Assembly: GCA_963818645.1 (NCBI GenBank)
Contig: CAWFTF010000009.1
Location: forward strand, 1-64,000
From: Gp6-AA40 sp963818645
GTDB lineage: Bacteria > Acidobacteriota > Vicinamibacteria > Vicinamibacterales > UBA2999
Reading direction: 5' to 3'
DNA: 64,000 nucleotides
The notes below the pieces were generated by a model, which did no database searches, was not told the DNA's origin, and saw nothing but the letters and a program-made list of their open reading frames with translations. Below are positions 35,106 through 43,554 of this stretch, piece after piece; position 1 is the stretch's first letter; each line of letters starts with the position of its first letter. A program made the position numbers and the translations under genes.

Positions 35106-36458
35106 TCACGCCGGCAGCGTGACGATGAAACAACTGCCGGTGGGGCCACTCGATTCCAGGAGCAGCGTCCCGCCGTGCGCCTCTGCGATCCATCGTGCGA
35201 TCGGTAGGCCAAGTCCGGCCCCGCTCGCGCGCGGGCTCATACGAACGAATCGATCGAAGATGCGAGTCTGGTGCCCGAGCGGAATGCCGTCGCCATCATC
35301 GGACACACGAATGGTGGCTTCGCCGTTAGCCGCGCGAGCGACGGTGACCGTCACCACTCCTTTGGCGTAACGGATCGCGTTGTCGAGCAGGTTGCTCACC
35401 ATCTGACGAAGCAGTCCGCCGTCGCCGGTCAAGGACACCTCCGTATCTCCACATGTGAGAACGTCCACGCCGCGTTCCTTCGCCAGCACGCGAAGCGCAC
35501 GAGCGCAATCCCCGACCAGGTCGTCGAGATACAGCGGCTCGCGTATCAACGGAATTCCGGCCGCCTCGGCGCGTGACAGCAGGAACATCGCATCGACGAG
35601 ACGCGCCAGTCGCGCAGACTGCTCTTCGACGATCGCGAGCGATTCGCGATAGTCCTGTTCGGTTCGCGGGCTCCGTGCGAGCGTGACTTGAGCGGTCGTT
35701 CGGACGACAGAGACCGGCGTCCGCATTTCGTGCGAGGCATCGGCCATGAACTGGCGCTGGCCGTGGAGCGCCGTCGCGAGGCGATCGAGAAGACCGTTGA
35801 ACGCGCGCGCAAAAAGGCCAAGCTCGTCGTCGGGATTGGGTGTGTGAAGCCGCGCGTTGGGATCGCGCTCCGTGATCGAGCTCGCCTGGCTGGCCAGAAC
35901 TGCCAGCGGTCGAAGCGACTGACGTCCGACGACCCAGCCGCCCACCGTGGCCACGATGAGCGCGACGAACACGCCGGCACCAAGCGCGAGGAGCAGTCGC
36001 TCACGTTCGGACTCGATGTCTTCCAGCGACGCCATGACGGCAGCGACGTAGCGATGCTGGTTGTGCGTCACCGGCCGACTGAGCGCGCGCAGTCGCATCG
36101 AGTTGAGCGTCACTGTCGCGATCGACGGGGCATCGATCGGCGGCCGCCAGGCCGCGGCGAGCGGTCGGCCCCACACCGCCAGCAGATCGCCGTCTGGTTC
36201 GGTGAGCACCAGCGTTCGATCGGGGGCGACGACCTCGCTGCTGGCTTCGTCGGCGGCACCCTGAAGCGTCAGCCCCTCGCCGAACTCGGTTCGCATCACG
36301 CCTTCGAGCGTGAGCATCAGGCGTTCGAGCTCGCCGTCCAGCCGCTCGAGTGCGAGCCGATCCTGCACCACGACGACCGCCGCGGCGCCCGCAACCAGCA
36401 CGACCACGACGAGGAGGCTGTACCACGCCGTCAATCGGCCACGGATCGACCAGGTCAT
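35106..36458 (-). CDS. Two-component sensor histidine kinase (HAMP, EnvZ/QseC-like)
   Basis: A 450-residue inner-membrane kinase. Helix 1 at 10-32 (WYSLLVVVVLVAGAAAVVVV), periplasmic sensor 33-152, helix 2 at 155-177 (LLLALGAGVFVALIVATVGG), HAMP 178-235, HisKA with H243 in FMADASHEMRTPVSVV, and ATPase boxes NLLDNAIRYAKG, VSDDGDGIP and GAGLGLPIARWIAEAHGG near 350-440. It phosphorylates the regulator encoded just upstream; the two frames overlap by ATGA. The signal is unknown. Intact. Confidence 0.93.
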   Translation of the reverse strand: MTWSIRGRLTAWYSLLVVVVLVAGAAAVVVVQDRLALERLDGELERLMLTLEGVMRTEFGEGLTLQGAADEASSEVVAPDRTLVLTEPDGDLLAVWGRPLAAAWRPPIDAPSIATVTLNSMRLRALSRPVTHNQHRYVAAVMASLEDIESERERLLLALGAGVFVALIVATVGGWVVGRQSLRPLAVLASQASSITERDPNARLHTPNPDDELGLFARAFNGLLDRLATALHGQRQFMADASHEMRTPVSVVRTTAQVTLARSPRTEQDYRESLAIVEEQSARLARLVDAMFLLSRAEAAGIPLIREPLYLDDLVGDCARALRVLAKERGVDVLTCGDTEVSLTGDGGLLRQMVSNLLDNAIRYAKGVVTVTVARAANGEATIRVSDDGDGIPLGHQTRIFDRFVRMSPRASGAGLGLPIARWIAEAHGGTLLLESSGPTGSCFIVTLPA

Positions 36459-37153
36459 GAAGGCTCGAGCGGAGAGGTCTCGTCGGAGGACACCATGTAT
36501 CCCTCTCCGCGGCGTGTCGTGATCAACGACGGCTTTCCAGGTTCGTCGATCTTACGTCGCAGGCGCTGGATGCAGACGTCGATGACGTTGGACATCGCCT
36601 CGAACGGTGCGTCCCACACGTGTTCGGCGAGTGCGGCGCGACCGACCACTTCGTTCGCGTGAAGCACCAGGTGCTCGAGCAACGCGTACTCACGCGCCGT
36701 CAGGATCAGCGGTTGACCGCGACGGCGGCCACGGCGCGCGCGTGTGTCTAGTTCGATCGGTCCCACCCGGAGGATCGATGGTGTCGGTGGACGCCGGCCG
36801 CGGCGAATGATCGCCCGCAGCCGGGCGAGCAGCTCACCGAAATCGAACGGTTTGGTGAGGTAGTCGTCTGCTCCGCTGTCGAGTCCGTCGATCCGTGACT
36901 CGACGGCGTCGCGCGCGGTCAGCATCAGGATGGGCACTGAGGAGCCGTCCTGCCGGATCGTTCGGCAGGCCGAGAACCCATCCTGCAAGGGAAGCATCAC
37001 GTCGAGGATGATGGCGTCATAGTCGGTGATCGTCGCCTGATAGACGGCCTTCTCGCCATCCCCGACCACGTCTACGGCGTAGGCTTCCTCGCGCAGGCCC
37101 TTGGCGAGCATCTGTGCCGCGTGTGGTTCGTCTTCAACCAGGAGAATCCGCAT
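36455..37153 (-). CDS. OmpR/PhoB-family response regulator
   Basis: A 232-residue regulator. Receiver domain 1-115 with acidic pocket E7-D8, phospho-acceptor D51 in AIILDVMLPLQDGF, and K in YLTKPFDFGELL near 102. The winged-helix effector domain (ARRGRRRGQPLILTAREYAL then RRKIDEPGKPSLITTRRGEGYMV) occupies 125-225. ATG 37153; first gene of the two-component operon. A 36-base dyad containing GATGAC lies between it and the divergent PAP2 gene and may be its own operator. Confidence 0.94.
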   Translation of the reverse strand: MRILLVEDEPHAAQMLAKGLREEAYAVDVVGDGEKAVYQATITDYDAIILDVMLPLQDGFSACRTIRQDGSSVPILMLTARDAVESRIDGLDSGADDYLTKPFDFGELLARLRAIIRRGRRPPTPSILRVGPIELDTRARRGRRRGQPLILTAREYALLEHLVLHANEVVGRAALAEHVWDAPFEAMSNVIDVCIQRLRRKIDEPGKPSLITTRRGEGYMVSSDETSPLEPS

Positions 37154-37233
37154 CGTCTGTCGGTCGCGATCACCGAGCGTGTTCCTGTGCCTGTTGAGTT
37201 GTCAACCCGGAAGCTCATGGTGACAAGTCGATC

Positions 37234-37269
37234 ATGAACTGCCGATGACATATGTCATCAGGCGTTCAT
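37234..37269. promoter_or_regulatory. Dyad with perfect 16-bp core between divergent two-component and PAP2 genes
   Basis: The core GATGACATATGTCATC (37244-37259) is perfectly palindromic. Flanking ATGAAC (37234-37239) and GTTCAT (37264-37269) extend the symmetry to 36 bases with four-base mismatched spacers. It lies 24 bases before the PAP2 ATG and 81 bases before the regulator ATG, in the only intergenic space both share. Operator for one or both genes is the natural reading. Confidence 0.55.
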
Positions 37270-37292
37270 CTTTTTCCTTGTAGCATCGACTT

Positions 37293-38159
37293 ATGGCGAT
37301 TCGTCGCTGGGCGGTGACGTGTATTGCCACAGTGTGTCTGGCCGGTGATGGCGCACGCACGATCGTCTCGGCCCAGGTGGCGCAGGGCAATGAATCGGCC
37401 CCGGCTGCCCAAGGCGACGGAACGACACCGCAGGATCTGGTGAAGCCCGAAACGCTCCCTCAGCCGGAGCACACGGGGTGGGGTTCGCTCTTCCACAGCA
37501 CCATGAGCGATTTCGCGGCCTTCCCGAAGCGGAAGTCTACATGGGTGATTCTCGGCATCGGCGCGGGAGCCGCTGCCATTGCCTATCCGTTCGACGATGA
37601 GATCAACGAGTCCCTTCAGGACGCGGATGCACTCGACAAGTTTTTCACGCCTGGGAAGTGGCTCGGGTACGCGTGGGTCCAGGGCGGCGCGGCAGTCGGT
37701 CTCTACGTCGTCGGGCGCTATTTCATGGAACCGGAGATCGGCACACACACCAACAAGGTGGCACATCTCGGCTTCGACCTGCTTCGCGCCAACCTCGTGA
37801 CGCAGGCACTCACCTACGGGATCAAGGTCTCGGTCCGGCGCGACCGCCCGACCGGCGAGTGTTGTTCGTTTCCCTCAGGCCACGCATCAATGACGTTCGC
37901 GACGGCCGCCGTCCTCGAGCGGCATTTTGGGTATCGTGCCAGCTGGCCGATGTTCGCGGTCGCTGGCTATGTCTCAGCCAGCCGCCTCACCGACAACCGT
38001 CATTTCCTGAGCGACGTGCTCTTTGGATCGGCCCTTGGCATGGCGGCCGGTTGGACCGTGGTGGGCCGCCACGGGCGACAGGATTTCACGTTCTTCCCGG
38101 TGCCCACGCGCGGAGGCGTTGCATTGTCCGGCACGTGGACGTTCGATAAGGATCCATAA
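37293..38159 (+). CDS. PAP2-family phosphatase
   Basis: A 288-residue envelope protein with an N-terminal signal or anchor (CIATVCLAGDGARTIVSAQ). The three motifs of the PAP2/haloperoxidase superfamily are complete: KVSVRRDRP near residue 182-190, CCSFPSGHASMTFAT near 194, and SRLTDNRHFLSDVLFG near 230-245. Such enzymes dephosphorylate undecaprenyl or phosphatidyl phosphates at the periplasmic face. Helices surround the motifs. The divergent two-component system and the shared palindrome suggest coregulation. ATG 37293. Confidence 0.9.
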   Translation: MAIRRWAVTCIATVCLAGDGARTIVSAQVAQGNESAPAAQGDGTTPQDLVKPETLPQPEHTGWGSLFHSTMSDFAAFPKRKSTWVILGIGAGAAAIAYPFDDEINESLQDADALDKFFTPGKWLGYAWVQGGAAVGLYVVGRYFMEPEIGTHTNKVAHLGFDLLRANLVTQALTYGIKVSVRRDRPTGECCSFPSGHASMTFATAAVLERHFGYRASWPMFAVAGYVSASRLTDNRHFLSDVLFGSALGMAAGWTVVGRHGRQDFTFFPVPTRGGVALSGTWTFDKDP

Positions 38160-38174
38160 TCTCCCTCACCTTAA

Positions 38175-38256
38175 GGTTGGTGTTGGTGGACGGTGGCTGG
38201 TGGTTGATTCAAGTTCAGTTCTGGCCACGAACCACTAACCACTAACCACCTACCAA
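38175..38256. repeat. Paired inverted heptanucleotide repeats (GxTGGTG and TAACCAC)
   Basis: Arm one (38175-38209): GGTTGGT, GTTGGTG, GACGGTG, GCTGGTG, GTTGATT. Arm two (38229-38256): GAACCAC, TAACCAC, TAACCAC, CTACCAA. The arms are complementary, with a loop of about 20 bases, and end 12 bases before the next ATG. No T-tract follows, so it is not a standard terminator. Confidence 0.8.
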
Positions 38257-38268
38257 CTAGGAGGCGAG

Positions 38269-39462
38269 ATGGTGGACCGGCGCCAGTTCCTGTCAGCTGC
38301 CGTCGCGGGTGCGGTGACGCTCGCACGCAATCCGATGGCGTTCGCTGCGCAGGCATCGAAGTACGACCTGCTCATCAAAGGTGGACGCGTCATCGATCCT
38401 TCGGTGCGGCTCGATGCCGTGCGTGACGTCGCGATCGCGGGCGGCCGCATTGCCGCAGTCGAACCGACCATCACGACTGCCGCTGCCGAGACCATCGATG
38501 CGCGCGGCAAGCTCGTCGTGCCCGGCCTGATCGACATCCATACACACACCGGCCGAACCGCGGAGAGTCCGGGCCTGGTGCTGCGCGATGGTGTCACCGG
38601 ATGGATCGACGCCGGATCGCAAGGCGCCGACCACATCGCCGAGATTGTCGCCGTGGCGCGATCGTCGCCGCAACAGGGACGCGTGCTGATCAACATCGGC
38701 CGCGCCGGCATCCTGCCCGAAGGCGACACGATGGACATCGCCCGCGCCGATGTGGCCGCCGCACGCGACGCAATCGCGAAGCATCGCGACTTCGTCGTCG
38801 GTGTAAAGGCGAGGCTGTCGCGCGAGGTCGCGGGAAACAACGACTACGAAGTGCTGCGCCGCGCGCAGGAAGTGGCCTCGGCGTTCAACCTGCCGGTGAT
38901 GATCCACATGGGTCAGACGATCTCGCCGATCGGAAAGCTGGTGGACCTCCTGAAGCGCGGCGATATCGTGACGCATCTCTTCGCGCCGCCACCCAACGCC
39001 ATCGTCGATGACAGCGGTCACATCGTTCCAGAAGTGCTGGCCGCGCGGCGTCGCGGCGTCTGGTTCGACATCGGCAACGGTCAGACCGGCCACATGCGCT
39101 GGGACACCATTGGTACGATCATGAAGGCCGGCTTCTGGCCCGATACGTTCTCGACCGACTGGAACGTCAACAGCAAGACGACCGGTGTCATCGATCTTCC
39201 CAACTGCATGTCGAAGCTGCTCGGCTATGGCATGTCGGTGAGCGAATCGATCGCGTGCGCGACGCTTCATCCGTCGCGGACGTTCACCGTGTTCAACGAC
39301 CGCGGAACGCTCAACGTTGGTGCGCCGGCAGATGTGGTGCTGCTCGAACTGCGCGAAGGAACGTTCGAGTTCCTCGACAATTACAAGGGCACGATCATGG
39401 GGAAACAGCGGTTCTTCCCGGCTGGAACCGTGCTGGGGGGTAAGCGGATCGCGACTGCGTAA
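38269..39462 (+). CDS. Exported amidohydrolase/deacetylase-family metallohydrolase
   Basis: A 397-residue enzyme of the dihydroorotase-like amidohydrolase family (EF_0837/AHA_3915 group). The start MVDRRQFLSAAVAGAVTL has a Tat-like signal. Metal motifs: LIDIHTHTGRT near 84-94 (HxH), VGVKARLS near 183 (lysine, candidate carbamylated ligand), VMIHMGQT near 212 (His), DIVTHLFAPPPN near 233 (His) and FSTDWN near 290 (Asp). SVSESIACATLHPSRTF and GTLNVGAPADVVLLEL complete the pattern. GGAGG stands just before ATG 38269. Substrate probably an N-acyl amino acid or cyclic imide; unproven. Confidence 0.87.
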   Translation: MVDRRQFLSAAVAGAVTLARNPMAFAAQASKYDLLIKGGRVIDPSVRLDAVRDVAIAGGRIAAVEPTITTAAAETIDARGKLVVPGLIDIHTHTGRTAESPGLVLRDGVTGWIDAGSQGADHIAEIVAVARSSPQQGRVLINIGRAGILPEGDTMDIARADVAAARDAIAKHRDFVVGVKARLSREVAGNNDYEVLRRAQEVASAFNLPVMIHMGQTISPIGKLVDLLKRGDIVTHLFAPPPNAIVDDSGHIVPEVLAARRRGVWFDIGNGQTGHMRWDTIGTIMKAGFWPDTFSTDWNVNSKTTGVIDLPNCMSKLLGYGMSVSESIACATLHPSRTFTVFNDRGTLNVGAPADVVLLELREGTFEFLDNYKGTIMGKQRFFPAGTVLGGKRIATA

Positions 39463-39473
39463 GAGAGGTGACC

Positions 39474-40727
39474 ATGAAGCGACGGATCCTCGCTGCCCGT
39501 GTCGCGATCGTCCTCGGCGTGGTGTTGAGCGGAGCGCGAGTACTCACCCAATCGCATCCGGCAACCGAGGGGCCGGCAGTCGATGGATCGCCCGCGTGGT
39601 TTCTCCAGGGATCGTTTCCCGATCCGACCGGGCGAACGTCTGTGGACGCCACCGGGCAGGTCACTGTTCTTCCTCGCGGCACTCAACCGGTGGCTTCCGC
39701 AGCACCGGCCTTGCTTGGAACAGAGACGCCACCGTGCCGCCGTTCGCCGCTCTGTGGAAATCGTCTGGGACGGAGTCGTCAGACACTGCAGCGAGTTCAG
39801 TGGAAGCAGACGATGGGATACGCATTCACGTATCCGTATGTGCTGCCTCCGGGGCCGGGCGGAGTTCCGGCGGTAGCGCTCGACTCGAAAGGCAACCTCT
39901 GGGCTTTTCAGCGAGCAGACGCAGGGAAGCCGCAGCTGTTCAAGTTCGATCCCAACTACAAGTTGATTCGTCAGGTCGGTGCTGACGTCATCGGTTACCA
40001 GGACAAGGCGCATGGCATGGCCGTCGATGCCGAGGACAACGTCTGGATTACCGCCGCCAATGGAGCGACGGTGATGAAGATCAGTCCGGATGGGAAGTTG
40101 CTCTCGACCTTCGGCACGCCGGGACGCAGGGGTGACTGGGACGAAAGCAAGGGCCAGCGTCTCCTGTGGCAGCCGGTGATGGTGGCATTCGCTCCGAATG
40201 GCGACATCTACATCGGTGAAGGACATGCGAACGAGAGCCCGAACGACACCGAGTCAGACGATCCCGCCAACACGATGGGCGTGGCACGGATCATTCACCT
40301 CGACAAGAACGGCAGGTTCGTCAATCAGTGGTTCGGCAATGAGGTGGGTCAGGGAAAGTTCAGCTCGGCTCATGGCCTGGCGGTCGATCCCACCAACGGC
40401 GACGTTTGGATCGGCGACCGCGAAGAGTATCGGATCGTCGTCTATTCGAGCGATGGGAAATTCATCAAGACGCTGCAGATGAGAAACCTTGTCTGCGCGA
40501 TCAACTTCGACTCGCATGGCAACCCGTGGATGGCCACCGGGCAGGATGGCCAGTTCCTCAAACTCGATCGCAATGGCAAGGTGCTCGGCGCGATCGGCAA
40601 CGGGATGGGGATCGAGAAGGGGCAGTTCATCGAAGCCAGCTACTGGGTGTTCGACAAGGAGGACAACCTGTATGCGGGCGATACGAGCGTTGGTCGCGTG
40701 ACGAAGATGGTGGCGCCCGCTCGGTGA
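39474..40727 (+). CDS. Secreted NHL-repeat beta-propeller (peptidyl-amidating-lyase-like)
   Basis: About 417 residues, exported (RILAARVAIVLGVVLSGARVL). From residue 110 on it has six NHL-type blades: AVALDSKGNLWAFQRA, GMAVDAEDNVWITAANG, VAFAPNGDIYIGEGH, GLAVDPTNGDVWIGDREEYRIVVYSSDG, AINFDSHGNPWMATGQDGQFLKLD and YWVFDKEDNLYAGDTSVGRVTKM. The fold is shared with peptidyl-alpha-hydroxyglycine lyases, but catalytic identity is not shown. A cysteine-containing region at residues 85-100 (PPCRRSPLCGN) is unusual; a pair of compensating indels cannot be excluded there. ATG 39474, 11 bases after the amidohydrolase stop. Confidence 0.8.
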   Translation: MKRRILAARVAIVLGVVLSGARVLTQSHPATEGPAVDGSPAWFLQGSFPDPTGRTSVDATGQVTVLPRGTQPVASAAPALLGTETPPCRRSPLCGNRLGRSRQTLQRVQWKQTMGYAFTYPYVLPPGPGGVPAVALDSKGNLWAFQRADAGKPQLFKFDPNYKLIRQVGADVIGYQDKAHGMAVDAEDNVWITAANGATVMKISPDGKLLSTFGTPGRRGDWDESKGQRLLWQPVMVAFAPNGDIYIGEGHANESPNDTESDDPANTMGVARIIHLDKNGRFVNQWFGNEVGQGKFSSAHGLAVDPTNGDVWIGDREEYRIVVYSSDGKFIKTLQMRNLVCAINFDSHGNPWMATGQDGQFLKLDRNGKVLGAIGNGMGIEKGQFIEASYWVFDKEDNLYAGDTSVGRVTKMVAPAR

Positions 40728-40780
40728 CGCGCTTCGCCTACAATGGCTGTGCTGCGCCGATGAACGAGGAGCGTCGTGTT

Positions 40781-41782
40781 ATGGGTCGAGGTACCACCAG
40801 TGCGTGCCGTGCTCTACTCCTGGTCGGAGTCCTTTTCTCAACGCTCGTGTGCCTGGCATCGGCGCAACAGGGACCTGTTGCGGCTATGTTCAGCGACGAC
40901 CAGAAGCGCGGCGAAGAGATCGCGCTGAGCTTTGCCACATCGGAAGTGCCGCCGACGTCTGGCGCCGCGTTCCCTGCGCAGGTGTATCTGACCGGCGGCG
41001 ATCTCGAGCGCGCGTTCGATACCTCTCGATTCCGGCCTGACGCGGCCATCGTTCCGACCAATACCGATCTGATGATCACCGCTGCGTCGCCGGCCACGCA
41101 GCGGGTCCTGATCGAGCGTGTCCGCAAGCAGTCGTCCGCCATGCGCGGTCTGCAAAACCAGATTGAGACCCGGCGCAAGCAGACGCCCGCCGCCTCCGAT
41201 GGAGACACCGGCTTACTGAGCATCGGCACCGACTGGTTCGTCGCGCAGTTGTCTCGTCAGGGCAAGGAGTCGGGCGGAGCATTTCCAAGAACCGTCTGCC
41301 TGGTCGCGACCGAATTCGCCAAGGGCGGCGCCATCGATCGACGCGAGCTCTTCGCGCAGGACCGCGTGCGCAAAGGCATCGCTGGCTGTCTGGCCGCGCT
41401 CGACGCCGCAGGCGTGCAGTCGATCGTCATGCCACTGATGGGGGCGGCGTCGGCAGCCACGCAGGCAAATGATCCCGCGTTCGAAGGTCAGCGCGTGCTC
41501 AAAGAGTGCCGCCTGCTGAACTCGCTCGCGGGCATCGCGCTCGGCATCCACGACTTCGCGCCGAACCGCCGCAGCCTGCGGGAAATCGGCGTCATCCAGT
41601 GGGATCGCGAGCTCGACGAGATGTTCAGCCTGCCGAAGGGTACGCGCCTGGCACAGACGGCACAGAATGCGTATCGGCAGTACGCGGATCAGGTGAAGCT
41701 CGCGTTCCGCAAAGGGCTCGCGGGCGAGAAGACCCTGCCGGCTGACGTCGACGGCGCCTGCAGCGCGATCTTCAGCGCCTAG
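40781..41782 (+). CDS. Secreted protein with possible macro-domain-like fold
   Basis: About 333 residues. ATG 40781 lies nine bases after GAGGAG; ATG 40760 is an alternative. Signal peptide ALLLVGVLFSTLVCLASAQQ. The body has DAAIVPTNTDLMITAASPATQ near 90, TVCLVATEFAKGG near 170, IAGCLAALDAAGVQSIVMPLMGAAS near 200, and KECRLLNSLAGIALGIHDFAP. The order 'D-IVxxxN-D-L', 'CLVAT', then 'AGVxSIxxPLxGA' resembles macro (ADP-ribose-binding) domains, but the loop residues are not convincing. Its TAG stop coincides with the outer end of the 41780-42043 repeat. No frameshift. Confidence 0.6.
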   Translation: MGRGTTSACRALLLVGVLFSTLVCLASAQQGPVAAMFSDDQKRGEEIALSFATSEVPPTSGAAFPAQVYLTGGDLERAFDTSRFRPDAAIVPTNTDLMITAASPATQRVLIERVRKQSSAMRGLQNQIETRRKQTPAASDGDTGLLSIGTDWFVAQLSRQGKESGGAFPRTVCLVATEFAKGGAIDRRELFAQDRVRKGIAGCLAALDAAGVQSIVMPLMGAASAATQANDPAFEGQRVLKECRLLNSLAGIALGIHDFAPNRRSLREIGVIQWDRELDEMFSLPKGTRLAQTAQNAYRQYADQVKLAFRKGLAGEKTLPADVDGACSAIFSA

Positions 41783-42043
41783 CGTTTTGCATTTGTATGT
41801 AGTGCGGCGTCGCTCGCTTGCGCCGGTCGCGCTAACGATGACGCGTCGCGCCGAAATGCTTCCCCGTTGTCGACACGATTCGTCACGGACGCGCGGATCA
41901 TCTCAGCCGCCGCCGTCAGCTGCTGCACGCGCGGACGCGCCGTTTTGCCGCGGCGTCGAATCGGAGCGAACGCCCAGCCCATCGCCGTTGCATCGACCGC
42001 CATCGGCGTGCCTGGGAGAAACTGCACCGATCTAGAAAACGCT
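41780..42043 (-). repeat. 264-bp repeat element, left copy; core 41862-42043 matches 50854-51034 inverted
   Basis: The core 41862-42043, read on the minus strand, matches 50854-51034 on the plus strand nearly base for base, with about a dozen differences including small gaps. Both ends of the longer element carry AGCGTTTT as an inverted repeat (TAGCGTTTT at 41780-41788; AAAACGCT at 42036-42043). The space between two stop codons is filled by it. An open frame of 125 codons crosses it on the minus strand, but its reading frame is not kept in the other copy. Confidence 0.8.
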
Positions 42044-42056
42044 CTGGTAGCCCGCG

Positions 42057-43379
42057 TCAGTCGGTCCCGTGCCACGCTTTCGCATGCGCCGCCTGCGTTG
42101 GCGAGTACGCCTCCATGAAGTACTTCTCGTAGAACTCCGGGTCGATGTGATGGCATTGCATCCAGATGCCCGCTGAATCGATGGCGTGGCAGTGCGCCGG
42201 AAACCGGCCGTAGGTCTTCCAGATATACCGGCAGATCGTGCGCACGACCTCGATGACTTCGGGCTCGACGTGCGGCGCCTCACGCGCAAATGCCGCGGCC
42301 GCGTCGGGTTTCATCCCCGGCGCGGCGCTCGCGCCATCGTGATAGAGCCCTGACGGGCCGTACTTCTCGGCCAGAATCGCGTCGATCGCTGCGTCCGTGT
42401 CCTTGAAGTACGGCGGCGCATACGACTGCAGCACACCATCGAGCCCGACCGGGTTCGGCTGACCGGCAGGATACGGTCGCGGCAATCGAATCTTCTTCTT
42501 CGGTCGCTCGAATCGGAAACCAAGGCCGGGCCCGATCTCCGGATACCCACCAAGGAGGATGGTGTTCTCGAACGCGGCGTGAATCCAACCGCCAAGGCCC
42601 ATGCTCTGCGCCACGAGCGCGAGGTTCTGCAGAAGCAGCATCGCTTCGTACTCGGTGCGCCCTTTGGCGTAGAAGCTCAGTGGGATCGGGAGCTGTTTGT
42701 TGAGGAACCTGGACTTGATGAACCGTTCGCACCCGCAGGGCAGGAACAAATTGAAGTCGTCCACGAACACGGGCCGCCGGCCCGGCGCCTGCGCGAGCAC
42801 ATAGAAGAGACCGTTGATGTACTGCCGCGTGACCTCGGTGACCGGCATGAACATCGTGCTGCCCGGCACGTTCGAGACGTAGCGGTTGCCGCTGGCGTAC
42901 GCGGGGAAGTCACGCGGGAAGTCGAGGCGGCCGTCCTGGATCTTCACCTTGCAGCGCTCGGCATGCGCGATGAGATCATCGGCCGACATCGTGCGCACGT
43001 TCGCGCGCGCGGCAGGACCTTCAGGCTTCTTCAACATGTAGGTGCCGTCGTCGTTCCACATGAAGAAGACCGTGCTTTGCGCGTTGTCGGGACTGCCGGC
43101 GGCGCGGCCGGTGCCTTCCACGCACGGCGTGCCGAGGAGCGGCGTGCCCTCGTTCGTCTCGTACGGGTTGTCCCAATAGGGCAGGCCGGTGATACCGGTC
43201 GCCGCGATCAGCATCGCCTCCTCGAGGCGCGACAACGGCTGCGGCGCAAGCTTCGATTGGAACGACAGCGAGCCGGAGCGGAACGTCGCGCCCGTTGCGA
43301 CCCTGCGCGATCGTCGTCCGAAGATCGCATCCCACAATGGATACTCTCGAGCCGCCTTGAAGCCGCCTGCTGAATTCAT
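42057..43379 (-). CDS. Uncharacterised protein, possibly nitroreductase-like
   Basis: About 440 residues, no signal peptide. ATG 43379 (MNSAGGFKAAREYPLWDAIFGRR) is preceded by GGAGGGACTGCG. The N-terminal block, DAIFGRRSRRVATGATFRSG followed by PLSRLEEAMLIAATGITGLPYWDNP, resembles the FMN-binding start of nitroreductases (xxRRSxRxF, then a helix). Later segments (FFMWNDDGTYMLKKPEG, FVDDFNLFLPCGCERFIKS, LVAQSMGLGGWIHAAFEN) fit the same family only loosely: 'AQSMGLGGWIHA' is like the nitroreductase 'A-xxLGLxxxxxxxF' helix. The C-terminus has Cys/His-rich FPAHCHAIDSAGIWMQCHHID, reminiscent of a metal site. It is divergent from the di-haem cytochrome gene. Confidence 0.55.
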   Translation of the reverse strand: MNSAGGFKAAREYPLWDAIFGRRSRRVATGATFRSGSLSFQSKLAPQPLSRLEEAMLIAATGITGLPYWDNPYETNEGTPLLGTPCVEGTGRAAGSPDNAQSTVFFMWNDDGTYMLKKPEGPAARANVRTMSADDLIAHAERCKVKIQDGRLDFPRDFPAYASGNRYVSNVPGSTMFMPVTEVTRQYINGLFYVLAQAPGRRPVFVDDFNLFLPCGCERFIKSRFLNKQLPIPLSFYAKGRTEYEAMLLLQNLALVAQSMGLGGWIHAAFENTILLGGYPEIGPGLGFRFERPKKKIRLPRPYPAGQPNPVGLDGVLQSYAPPYFKDTDAAIDAILAEKYGPSGLYHDGASAAPGMKPDAAAAFAREAPHVEPEVIEVVRTICRYIWKTYGRFPAHCHAIDSAGIWMQCHHIDPEFYEKYFMEAYSPTQAAHAKAWHGTD

Positions 43380-43554
43380 CGCAGTCCCTCCGCGTGATGC
43401 ACACACTCGCTTGCCAAAGGCACCAACACAAGCGAACTGCAGTGTAGACTCCTGTCTCAGCAATGTGTCGAGACCCTCGCTGCGACCGATAACCTCGGTC
43501 GACGGCCGAGCTCGACACTGCATTCCTAAGCTCAGCCGAGTCGAGGTTGCTTCA

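Noticed and set aside
38175..38256. CRISPR-like short repeats
   Set aside because: The units are seven bases with no spacers, arranged as two complementary arms; no cas genes are in the window.
39680..39800. Possible pair of compensating frameshifts in the NHL propeller gene
   Set aside because: The unusual CRRSPLC stretch stays open and the flanking blocks are in the same frame; without an alignment there is no reason to break the gene.
41779..42156. A 125-codon minus-strand frame across the left repeat
   Set aside because: The right copy of the repeat does not keep the reading frame (one- and two-base gaps), so coding is unlikely, although assembly indels cannot be excluded.
43189..43554. 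Upstream extension of the di-haem cytochrome gene
   Set aside because: It is antisense to the start of the divergent gene at 42057-43379, and a signal peptide begins only at ATG 43555.
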